From Sulfuritalea sp. (GTDB lineage Bacteria > Pseudomonadota > Gammaproteobacteria > Burkholderiales > Burkholderiaceae_C), in NCBI GenBank assembly GCA_021737875.1, contig JAIPDD010000010.1, positions 1-33,509 of the forward strand: 33,509 nucleotides of DNA, in the 5' to 3' direction. The position numbers and the translations under genes were made by a program. The notes beneath the pieces were generated by a model. The model worked only from the letters and a program-made list of their open reading frames with translations, ran no database searches and was not told the origin of the DNA. Numbering within the stretch: position 1 is the stretch's first letter; each line of letters starts with the position of its first letter. This document shows, piece by piece, positions 24,515 through 32,944 of the stretch.

Positions 24515-26038
24515 TTATACCTCCGCCTTGATAGGAATGGTTCGCTTCTTCGTTGAGCCAAACAAGCTGATCTCACTGGTTCCGTCAGAGCACCCATTGC
24601 CAAAGGAAAAGCCGCAGCCTCCACGCATGTCAAAGGTATTCTCTGCGTATTCACGGTGGCTGCTAGGGATAACGAAGCGGTCTTCGTAATTGGCAATTGC
24701 CATCACGTGGTACATCTCTTCGACCTCCGCTTGGCTCATTTGGACCTGGTCGAGTGCAGCGGTATTGATTCGCCCATCAACGTGTTTTTCACGTTGGTAC
24801 GCTCGCATGGCAAGCATGCGTTCAAGGGCGCGTTCGACTGGCGCGGTATCGCCTGCCGTTAACAAGTTGGCCAAATATTTGACGGGAATTCTCAGCTGCT
24901 TGACATCTGGGATCTCACCGTTGATACCGATATCACCGGCCTGCGCCGCCGCGCTGATAGGCGACAGCGGCGGAACATACCAGACCATGGGAAGCGTGCG
25001 GTATTCGGGGTGCAGTGGGAGCGCCACTTTCCAATCCACGGCCATTTTGTAGACCGGACTTTTTCGAGCCGCTTCCATCCATTTGTCAGGAATGCCATCG
25101 ATTTGCGCTTGCGCTATGACGGCAGGGTCATTGGGGTCTAAAAAGATATCCAGTTGCGCCTGGTACAAATCACGATCGTGCACCACGCTTGCGGCTTCTT
25201 GAATGCGATCAGCGTCATACAGCAATACGCCAAGATAGCGAATGCGTCCTACGCAGGTTTCCGAACATACCGTGGGCTGGCCAGCTTCAATGCGGGGGTA
25301 ACAAAAAATACACTTTTCTGCTTTTCCAGATTTCCAGTTGTAGTAAATCTTTTTGTAAGGGCACCCGCTGACGCACATGCGCCAACCGCGGCACTTGTCT
25401 TGATCAATCAGCACAATGCCGTCTTCCTCACGCTTGTAAATCGAGCCTGAGGGGCAACTTGCCACACATGCAGGGTTGAGGCAGTGCTCGCACAAACGGG
25501 GCAGGTACATCATGAAGGTGTTTTCAAACTGCCCGTAGATGTCTTTTTGGATGTCGTCAAAATTTTTGTCTTTGCTGCGCTTAGAAAACTCGCCGCCCAA
25601 AATTTCTTCCCAGTTGGGTCCCCATACGATTTTCTCCATCCGTTTCCCAGTAATTAGGCTGCGAGGCCGGGCCGTAGGGGCGGCTTTCATCTCAGGAGCC
25701 GATTGCAGGTGCGCGTAGTCAAAAGTAAAGGGTTCGTAGTAGTCGTCAATTTCAGGCAAATTCGGGTTAGAAAAAATGCGCATCAAAAGCTTCCACTTGG
25801 CGCCTTGGCGGGGTTCTATCTTTCCATTGGCCAAGCGCTGCCAACCCCCATTCCATTTGTCTTGGTTTTCCCACTCTTTGGGATAACCGATTCCAGGCTT
25901 GGTTTCTACGTTGTTAAACCACGCATACTCCATTCCAGGCCGGCTGGTCCATACATTTTTACAAGTGACCGAACAGGTGTGGCACCCAATGCATTTGTCA
26001 AGGTTGAGCACCATGCCGATTTGTGCGCGAATTTTCAT
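24515..26038 (-). CDS. narH: respiratory nitrate reductase beta subunit (iron-sulfur protein)
   Basis: Electron-transfer subunit facing the cytoplasm, carrying three [4Fe-4S] clusters and one [3Fe-4S] cluster. The 507-residue sequence begins MKIRAQIGMVLNLDKCIGCH, with Cys16, 19, 22 and 26. Further clusters are bound by CEHCLNPACVASCP, CRGWRMCVSGCP and CIFCYPR with CSETC. The Trp in CRGW replaces a cysteine and gives the three-iron cluster, as in Escherichia coli NarH. The ATG overlaps the narG stop by four bases. All ligand cysteines are present, so the subunit should be functional. Confidence 0.98.
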   Translation of the reverse strand: MKIRAQIGMVLNLDKCIGCHTCSVTCKNVWTSRPGMEYAWFNNVETKPGIGYPKEWENQDKWNGGWQRLANGKIEPRQGAKWKLLMRIFSNPNLPEIDDYYEPFTFDYAHLQSAPEMKAAPTARPRSLITGKRMEKIVWGPNWEEILGGEFSKRSKDKNFDDIQKDIYGQFENTFMMYLPRLCEHCLNPACVASCPSGSIYKREEDGIVLIDQDKCRGWRMCVSGCPYKKIYYNWKSGKAEKCIFCYPRIEAGQPTVCSETCVGRIRYLGVLLYDADRIQEAASVVHDRDLYQAQLDIFLDPNDPAVIAQAQIDGIPDKWMEAARKSPVYKMAVDWKVALPLHPEYRTLPMVWYVPPLSPISAAAQAGDIGINGEIPDVKQLRIPVKYLANLLTAGDTAPVERALERMLAMRAYQREKHVDGRINTAALDQVQMSQAEVEEMYHVMAIANYEDRFVIPSSHREYAENTFDMRGGCGFSFGNGCSDGTSEISLFGSTKKRTIPIKAEV

Positions 26039-29000
26039 GCGTTTTCTCCTTGGGCTTCTTCTTCAAGCCAATCGACTTTGTTCATTTTTCGAACCACTAC
26101 GAATTCATCGCGGTTGGTTCCAATGGTTCCGTAGTAGTTAAAGCCATAACTGAACTGTGCATATCCACCAATCATGTGGGTGGGCTTGAGCACAATGCGC
26201 GTGACCGAGTTGTGAATCCCACCACGCATGCCCGTGATTTCTGAGCCTGGGGTGTTGATGATCTTCTCTTGCGAGTGGTACATCAAAGTCATGCCGGGGT
26301 TCACCCGCTGACTCACAACCGCGCGGGCTGCAATCGCACCATTGATATTGAAGACTTCAATCCAATCGTTGTCTTCAATTCCCACCGACTTTGCATCGGT
26401 TTCACTGAGCCAGACCACGCTACCCCCCCGATTGAGGGTGAGCATCATGAGGTTGTCGCTGTAAGTGGAGTGGATGCCCCACTTTTGGTGGGGCGTGATG
26501 AAGTTAAGAGCAATTTCTTTGTTTCCATTGGGCTTGATATTTTGAATTCCTGCAGTCGTTTTCAAGTCGACGGGGGGTCGGTAGGTGGTGAAACCTTCCC
26601 CAAATGCAGTCATCCATGGATGGTCCATATAGAACTGCTGGCGCCCGGTGAGGGTGCGCCATGGGATCATCTCGTGCACATTGGTATAGCCAGCGTTGTA
26701 GGAAACGGTTTCACTTTCAATGCCGCTCCAGGTGGGCGAGCTGATGATCTTGCGCGGTTGGGCTTGGATATCGCGGAACCGAATTTTTTCATCTTCGCGG
26801 TACAAAGCCAAGTGGGTATGGTCTAAGCCGGTTTGTTTGCCCAAGGCTTTCCATGCTTTCACGGCAACATGGCCGTTGGTTTCAGGTGCCAATTGCAACA
26901 CCACTTCACAGGCATCGATATCGGAATCGATTTTCGGCATGCCACACGTGACCCCCTCCTCAAGCACCACACCATTGAGTTCGCCGAGTTGTTTGACTTC
27001 GGTTTGCGTGTTCCACGTAATGCCTTTGCCACCGTTGCCCACTTTGTTCATCAATGGCCCTAAGGCCGTAAATCGCTTGTAAACATTGGGGTAATCACGC
27101 TCAACCACCGCAATATTGGGGCCGGTTTTTCCAGGTATCAAATCCACTTCACCGCGCTTCCAGTCTTGAACACCAAAGGGCTGCGCCAACTCTGCGGGGG
27201 AGTCATGCATCAAGGGGCTTAGCACCATGTCACGCTCAACGCCAAGATGACCAACACAAATCTCACTGAACTTTTGCGCAAAGCCTTTGTATATATCCCA
27301 GTCACTGCGTGACTGCCACGCAGGGTCGACTGCCGTAGACAAAGGGTGGATAAAGGGGTGCATGTCGCTGGTGTTGAGGTCGTTCTTCTCGTACCAGGTC
27401 GCCGTGGGCAATACGATGTCCGAATACAAACAGGTGGTACTCATACGAAAGTCCAAGGTCACCAACAAATCAAGTTTGCCTTCGGGCGCTTTGTCGTGCC
27501 AGACCACTTCTTCGGGCTTGGCCTCGTCGTGGCCCATGTCTTTTCCTTGAACACCGTTGCTGGTTCCCAGCAGATGCTTTAAAAAGTATTCATGGCCTTT
27601 GCCACTGGAGCCCAAAATATTGGAGCGCCACACAAACATATTGCGCGGCCAGTTGTCCGGGTGGTCTGGGTCTTCACAGCTCATGGACAGCGTGCCCTCT
27701 TTGAGGCCTTTGACTGCATAGTCTTTGGGTTCCATGCCCGCCGCCTGGGCGTCGCGCACCACTTGCAGTGGATTGGTCTTGAGCTGCGGCGCCGAAGGCA
27801 ACCAACCCATACGCTCGGCACGCACGTTGTAGTCAATCATGCTGCCACCAAAGGCTTTTTTATCTGCCAGCGGTGAGAGCACTTCTTCCATGCCCAGTTT
27901 TTCGTAACGCCACTGGTCCGTATGGGCATAGAAGAAACTGGTGGAATTCATTTGCCGTGGTGGGCGAATCCAATCCAGCCCAAAGGCCAGCGCAGTCCAT
28001 CCCGTCTGAGGGCGCAATTTTTCTTGTCCTACATAGTGGGCCCAACCGCCACCGCTTTGGCCGATACAGCCGCACATCATCAGCATATTGATAACTCCGC
28101 GGTAATTCATATCGGCGTGGTACCAATGGTTCATTGCTGCGCCGATGATGACCATGGACTTGCCATGGGTCTTGTCTGCGTTGTCGGCAAACTGACGCGC
28201 TACGGTAATCAACTGCTCGCGCGGTGTTCCAGTGATGCGCTCTTGCCAGGCGGGGGTATAGGGCGTGTCGTCATTGAAGTCTTTGGCCGCCAATTCGCCC
28301 GGCAAACCACGCGCTACGCCATAGTTAGCCACCTGCAAATCAAACACGGTGGCCACAAGCGCTTCACGCGTTTCGCCCGCTTTGCCTAATGCAATGCGCT
28401 GCACCGGAACCGTACGGACCAAGACGTTGTTGGCACCCGCGCCAGTTGCGTTGTTGGGAAAGTGTTCACTTTCAATCCCCCCAAAATAGGGGAAACCCAC
28501 CTTGGCTGTTTCCAGACTGGCTTGCTCGCCTTCCATGACCGTGAGTTTGAGTTTGACATCACTGCCATGGCGTGCTTCTTTGGCTTGTAGGTTCCATTGC
28601 CCTTCATCGGCACGGCCGTCTGGGCCCCATCGAAAACCGATGGCTCCTTGCGGCAATACGACTTTACCGCTCTCATCTAAAGCAACTGTTTTCCACTCCG
28701 GATTATTTGCCGCACCCAACTTGCCATTGAAATCAGAGGCTCGCAAATAACGGTCAGGAACCATCACGACCTCGCCACTGGGCAAGGTTTGCTCTTTGAG
28801 CATCACCAGCATGGGCATGTCGGTATAGCGGCGCACGTAATCGTCAAAATAGGTGCTGCGCGGTTTCCCACCATCGGGGAAATAAAACTCTTTGAGAATC
28901 ACATGGCCCATGGCCATGGCCACTGCTGCGTCGGTGCCTTGCTTAGGCTTCATCCAAATATCCGAGAGCTTTGCAACCTCAGAATAATCGGGCGTGACTG

Positions 29001-29835
29001 CGACGGTTTTCGTTCCTTTGTAGCGAACTTCCGTGAAAAAGTGCGCATCGGGGGTTCGCGTTTGCGGAACGTTCGAGCCCCAGGCAATGATGAAGCTGGA
29101 GTTGTACCAGTCTGCAGATTCTGGAACATCGGTTTGCTCGCCCCAAATTTGTGGGCTGGCAGGTGGAAGGTCACAGTACCAGTCGTAAAAGCTCATGCAA
29201 ACGCCACCGATGAGGCTCAGGTAACGGCTTCCCGCTGCGTACGACACCATGGACATCGCAGGAATCGGCGAGAAGCCTATGATGCGATCAGGTCCGTGCT
29301 TTTTAATGGTGTACACATTGGCAGCGGCAACCATTTCGTTGACTTCATCCCAGCTGGATCGAACAAATCCACCCAGGCCCCGAACGCTTTGGTACTCCTT
29401 GCGCTTCGCATCGCTTTGGGCAATCGAAGCCCACGCATCGACCGGGTCTTGTGACAAGCGTGCTTGGCGCCACAACTTCAGCAACCGGCCTCGAACCAAG
29501 GGGTACTTCACTCGGTTGGCGCTGTACAAATACCAGCTATAGCTCGCACCACGGGCACACCCACGCGGCTCATGGTTAGGCATATCCCAGCGGGTTCGGG
29601 GGTAATCCGTTTGCTGGGTTTCCCAGGTCACGATACCGCCTTTGACGTAAATTTTCCAAGAGCATGATCCTGTGCAATTGACACCATGCGTGGAGCGCAC
29701 GATTTTGTCGTGGGCCCAGCGATCGCGGTACGCGTTTTCCCACGTTCGGTCTTCTCCGGTGGTGACACCGTGATCGCCTGCGAAAGATTCACGCGGCTGG
29801 GAAAAATAGCTGAGTCGGTCTAGAAAATGGCTCAT
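26035..29835 (-). CDS. narG: respiratory nitrate reductase alpha subunit (molybdoenzyme)
   Basis: Catalytic subunit that reduces nitrate to nitrite at a bis-MGD molybdenum centre, cytoplasmic and membrane-bound through NarI. The 1266-residue length is normal. The FS0 cluster ligands are His50, Cys54, Cys58 (HGVNCTGSC) and Cys93. The molybdenum-ligand aspartate is at about residue 222 in YCDLPPAS. The C-terminal molydopterin-binding domain contains the usual NFITPHQKWGIHS segment. ATG 29835 has GAGGT six bases upstream. narK2 lies 42 bp upstream on the same strand, and narH overlaps its end. No frame break or missing ligand was seen. Confidence 0.98.
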   Translation of the reverse strand: MSHFLDRLSYFSQPRESFAGDHGVTTGEDRTWENAYRDRWAHDKIVRSTHGVNCTGSCSWKIYVKGGIVTWETQQTDYPRTRWDMPNHEPRGCARGASYSWYLYSANRVKYPLVRGRLLKLWRQARLSQDPVDAWASIAQSDAKRKEYQSVRGLGGFVRSSWDEVNEMVAAANVYTIKKHGPDRIIGFSPIPAMSMVSYAAGSRYLSLIGGVCMSFYDWYCDLPPASPQIWGEQTDVPESADWYNSSFIIAWGSNVPQTRTPDAHFFTEVRYKGTKTVAVTPDYSEVAKLSDIWMKPKQGTDAAVAMAMGHVILKEFYFPDGGKPRSTYFDDYVRRYTDMPMLVMLKEQTLPSGEVVMVPDRYLRASDFNGKLGAANNPEWKTVALDESGKVVLPQGAIGFRWGPDGRADEGQWNLQAKEARHGSDVKLKLTVMEGEQASLETAKVGFPYFGGIESEHFPNNATGAGANNVLVRTVPVQRIALGKAGETREALVATVFDLQVANYGVARGLPGELAAKDFNDDTPYTPAWQERITGTPREQLITVARQFADNADKTHGKSMVIIGAAMNHWYHADMNYRGVINMLMMCGCIGQSGGGWAHYVGQEKLRPQTGWTALAFGLDWIRPPRQMNSTSFFYAHTDQWRYEKLGMEEVLSPLADKKAFGGSMIDYNVRAERMGWLPSAPQLKTNPLQVVRDAQAAGMEPKDYAVKGLKEGTLSMSCEDPDHPDNWPRNMFVWRSNILGSSGKGHEYFLKHLLGTSNGVQGKDMGHDEAKPEEVVWHDKAPEGKLDLLVTLDFRMSTTCLYSDIVLPTATWYEKNDLNTSDMHPFIHPLSTAVDPAWQSRSDWDIYKGFAQKFSEICVGHLGVERDMVLSPLMHDSPAELAQPFGVQDWKRGEVDLIPGKTGPNIAVVERDYPNVYKRFTALGPLMNKVGNGGKGITWNTQTEVKQLGELNGVVLEEGVTCGMPKIDSDIDACEVVLQLAPETNGHVAVKAWKALGKQTGLDHTHLALYREDEKIRFRDIQAQPRKIISSPTWSGIESETVSYNAGYTNVHEMIPWRTLTGRQQFYMDHPWMTAFGEGFTTYRPPVDLKTTAGIQNIKPNGNKEIALNFITPHQKWGIHSTYSDNLMMLTLNRGGSVVWLSETDAKSVGIEDNDWIEVFNINGAIAARAVVSQRVNPGMTLMYHSQEKIINTPGSEITGMRGGIHNSVTRIVLKPTHMIGGYAQFSYGFNYYGTIGTNRDEFVVVRKMNKVDWLEEEAQGENA

Positions 29836-29877
29836 GAAATACCTCGGGGAAATGTGGTGGACACTGTTGTATGGGGC

Positions 29878-31506
29878 TTACGGATTTTTGATGTCTGAAC
29901 CTGCGCGAAGGTAAAACCACCAATTCAAAACCAAGCACATGGCATAGAAAGCTGCAAAGCTGTACATCGCGACTTGCGGCGTTCCGGCTTTGATTTGGGC
30001 GCCGATGACCACCGGTGCGATAAACGCGCCATAGGCCGCTACCGCCGAGGTCCAACCCAGCACGGGGCCGGTTTGCTGGCGATCAAAAATGACGCCAATG
30101 GTGCGAAAAGTAGAGCCATTGCCAATGCCACTGGCTGCAAACAAGAGCACAAACAACCACATGAAAGTAGAAAAATACTGCTCCGGCGTGGCCGATCCAT
30201 ACGCTTGCATCATGACGTAACCCACTGCAGCAGAGGCCAACACCATGACGCCAGAAATGATTTGCGTGACGATTGATCCGCCGACTTTGTCAGAAATCCA
30301 ACCACCCACAGGGCGAATCAATGCACCGACAAAAGGCCCAATCCACGCATACGTTAAGGCCGAGGGTGCGTTGGGGTTTTTGAGAACGTGCTGCATGACG
30401 CCAGTAGCGTCAGGAACATGGCTGATTCCAAAAATAACGGTGATCGACAAGGGCAACGCCATCGAAAAACCAATGAATGATCCAAAGGTGACGATGTACA
30501 GCAAGGTCAATGACCATGTGTGTTTGTTCTTAAAAATGGCGTACTGGTTGCCAATGTTGGACTTCATTTCGCCAAAGGCGGCTACTTTCATCGCGGCCAA
30601 AGTGCAGACAATGATGAGCGGTAAAGCCACCCACATATTGAGCAAACCCAAACCAGTCGGTGCTGGTAAATACAGGTACAAGCCCAAGGCCCCGACCACA
30701 CACGTAATGCCCCACAGGTACAAAATTTTTGCGAAAGCCGCCAAGGTTCCACCGTAATGGGGCGAGAGGGTCAGCAAGTTATTCATGCCGAACCACGCTG
30801 CTGCCACCAGTGGCAGCAAAATTGCAGCCCACACAAACCCTGCGTTTTGAATGAACGTGGGCGTTCCTGCAGCAATTTTCCCCAAAATCCAGCCACTGTC
30901 TTTGAGCAAGACCATGGAGCCCCCACCTGCTGCGCCAAACACACCCACCGTCATCACCAAGGGAATCAAAACCTGCATGGTGGTCACACCAAAGTTTCCC
31001 AAACCAGCATTCAAACCCAGACCCGTACCTTGCAAGCGCTTAGGGAAAAAGCTAGAAATATTGGACATCGAGCAAGCGAAGTTGCCCCCACCAATGCCGC
31101 TTAAAAACGCACAGGCTTGAAACACCCACAGCGGGGTGGATTGGTCTTGCAATGCAATTCCCGTCCAAATGGCGGGAATCATGAGCAGCACAGAGGTCAG
31201 AAAAATCGTGTTGCGTCCGCCTGAGAGTCGAATGAAAAAGGATGCAGGGATACGCAGGGTTGCGCCCATCAATCCCGCAATTGCGGTCAGGCTGAACATC
31301 TCCGCCGGTTTGAACGGAAAGCCAAGGTTGAGCATTTGCACCGTGATGATTCCCCACATGCCCCAGACCGCAAAGCCGACCAAGAGGTTGGGAATGGAGA
31401 TCCAAAGATTGCGGTACGCAATTTTTTTTCCCGTGGACTCCCAAAAAGTGTCATCTTCAGGGCGCCAGTCGCCGATATCAACGCGTGAAGCAGAGGCATG
31501 TGTCAT
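29878..31506 (-). CDS. narK2: NarK2-type nitrate/nitrite transporter (MFS)
   Basis: Inner-membrane major facilitator protein, probably exchanging nitrate for nitrite. The 542-residue protein has about twelve hydrophobic segments and both nitrate signature regions: GGGNFACSMSNISSFFPKR with GLNAGLGNFG, and the second-half GIGNGSTFRTIG. It is longer than Escherichia coli NarK (463 residues). The extra length is in a loop rich in Gly around residues 190-225 and in another with HVPDATGVMQHVLKNPNAP. ATG 31506 has AAGGA upstream, and the gene begins 12 bp after narK1. The antiport role is inferred from similarity to the NarK2 branch. Confidence 0.92.
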   Translation of the reverse strand: MTHASASRVDIGDWRPEDDTFWESTGKKIAYRNLWISIPNLLVGFAVWGMWGIITVQMLNLGFPFKPAEMFSLTAIAGLMGATLRIPASFFIRLSGGRNTIFLTSVLLMIPAIWTGIALQDQSTPLWVFQACAFLSGIGGGNFACSMSNISSFFPKRLQGTGLGLNAGLGNFGVTTMQVLIPLVMTVGVFGAAGGGSMVLLKDSGWILGKIAAGTPTFIQNAGFVWAAILLPLVAAAWFGMNNLLTLSPHYGGTLAAFAKILYLWGITCVVGALGLYLYLPAPTGLGLLNMWVALPLIIVCTLAAMKVAAFGEMKSNIGNQYAIFKNKHTWSLTLLYIVTFGSFIGFSMALPLSITVIFGISHVPDATGVMQHVLKNPNAPSALTYAWIGPFVGALIRPVGGWISDKVGGSIVTQIISGVMVLASAAVGYVMMQAYGSATPEQYFSTFMWLFVLLFAASGIGNGSTFRTIGVIFDRQQTGPVLGWTSAVAAYGAFIAPVVIGAQIKAGTPQVAMYSFAAFYAMCLVLNWWFYLRAGSDIKNP

Positions 31507-31518
31507 AGGAGTCCTTGT

Positions 31519-32787
31519 TTAACTAGGGGTGACGTTTTGCAAACTGAAGGGGGTTGCGTTTTTCCCCATGATTTCGCTGCGCCGAACTTCGGTCCAGTAC
31601 ATCCAAATCAAGGAGACCCACACCACGCCGTACATCAACATGAAAGCGCTTGAACGAATCCCTGTGAGATCCATCAAAGCGCCAAACATGATGGGCAGCA
31701 CAAAGCCACCCAATCCACCAGCGAGGCCTACTACGCCACTGATGGTTCCGATATTTCCCGTGTAGTCGTCGCTGATGTACTTGAAGACACTGGCCTTCCC
31801 AAAAGCGAAGGCAATGCCCAGCACAAACATGAGCGCGGTAAAAACGTAGACGTTTAAACCAAAGTGAAAGGTTTTAGGCCCGGTGACGGTGGCGATGGTG
31901 AAATCGGTTTGGGGGTAGCTCAGTAAAAACAAACAAATCCAACTGACCCACAAAACCCACCAGGTCACGCTGTGAGCGCCCCATTTATCGGACATCCAAC
32001 CGCCAACCGCGCGCAACACCCCCCCGGGCAAGGAAAAACAAGCTGCAAGCAATGCAGCGGAACGAATCTCTAAGCCAAACTCGCCAACGTAATACTGAAC
32101 CATCCACAAAGACAAAGCCACATAGCCACCAAACACAATGCTGTAGTACTGGCAGTACTTCAACACCTTGGGGTCTTTCAGCGCTTTGAGTTGGTCGATG
32201 AACTTCACATTGGTAGACACCAAATGGGTGGGGTCGCTGTAACTGAAGAACCAAAACAAGAGGACGGTGCCAAACATGATGGCGGCATAGACTTGGGGAA
32301 CCATGGCCCAACCAAAAGCCACGACCAAAGCGGGGGCTACAAATTTATTCACCGCCGCTCCCGAATTGCCAGCGCCATAAATTCCCATGGCAAAACCTTG
32401 CTGGTTTTTTGGAAACCACCGCGCTACATAGGGCGTTCCTACCGAAAAAGAGCCGCCAGCCAAGCCAACAAAGAGTCCGATGGTTAAAAAATGCCAGTAG
32501 GCACTGGCATACGACATCAGGTAGATCGCCGGAACCGTGAGGGCCATCAAAAGGGTCATCACAATGCGGCCGCCATACTTGTCGGTCCAAATGCCCAAAG
32601 GCACACGGATCAGAGAACCGGTAAGCACCGGTGTTGCCATCAGCAAACCAAATTGCGTGGCATTGAGGTCTAGCGCCTTTTTAATCGGAATACCGATCAC
32701 ACCAAACATCATCCACACCATGAAGCACACAGTGAATGCCAACGTGCTGACGATCAATACGGAAAGCGCTTGTCTTTTATGTGTCAT
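31519..32787 (-). CDS. narK1: NarK1-type nitrate transporter (MFS)
   Basis: Inner-membrane major facilitator protein, probably importing nitrate with protons. The 422-residue protein has twelve hydrophobic segments, the MFS motif GIWTDKYGGR between segments 2 and 3, and nitrate-porter glycine motifs GLAGGSFSVGTPYVARWFP and GVVGLAGGLGGFVLP. It is the first structural gene of the nar operon, with the narK1-narK2 pair upstream of narGHJI as in Pseudomonas and Paracoccus-type denitrifiers. In Paracoccus the two are fused; here they are separate. Its start codon directly follows a hairpin with the Shine-Dalgarno sequence in the loop. Confidence 0.93.
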   Translation of the reverse strand: MTHKRQALSVLIVSTLAFTVCFMVWMMFGVIGIPIKKALDLNATQFGLLMATPVLTGSLIRVPLGIWTDKYGGRIVMTLLMALTVPAIYLMSYASAYWHFLTIGLFVGLAGGSFSVGTPYVARWFPKNQQGFAMGIYGAGNSGAAVNKFVAPALVVAFGWAMVPQVYAAIMFGTVLLFWFFSYSDPTHLVSTNVKFIDQLKALKDPKVLKYCQYYSIVFGGYVALSLWMVQYYVGEFGLEIRSAALLAACFSLPGGVLRAVGGWMSDKWGAHSVTWWVLWVSWICLFLLSYPQTDFTIATVTGPKTFHFGLNVYVFTALMFVLGIAFAFGKASVFKYISDDYTGNIGTISGVVGLAGGLGGFVLPIMFGALMDLTGIRSSAFMLMYGVVWVSLIWMYWTEVRRSEIMGKNATPFSLQNVTPS

Positions 32788-32812
32788 ACCAAGACTCCTA
32801 TATGTCTTGGTA
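32787..32812 (-). promoter_or_regulatory. hairpin around the narK1 ribosome binding site
   Basis: TACCAAGAC (32787-32795) and GTCTTGGTA (32804-32812) are perfect 9-bp inverted copies with an 8-base spacer. On the minus-strand mRNA the spacer is ATATAGGA, so the Shine-Dalgarno AGGAG sits in the loop and the last stem pair includes the first base of the narK1 ATG. It could control translation, or it could be a DNA operator. There is no T-run, so it is not a terminator. Confidence 0.55.
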
Positions 32813-32944
32813 GAACTGTATTTTTATTCGCCTTGGGTCGCTATCCCTCGCTAGAACGCCAAGGAAGATGCAGAGGAACTATGCCGGGGCCGCAAGTCCT
32901 CGTTCTAAAGAACTAGAGGGGCCCAAAAAAAGCGGTTGTTTGCG

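Noticed and set aside
28789-29454. 221-residue open frame antisense to narG
   Set aside because: It lies wholly inside narG, whose residues match the known enzyme; this frame has no family features.
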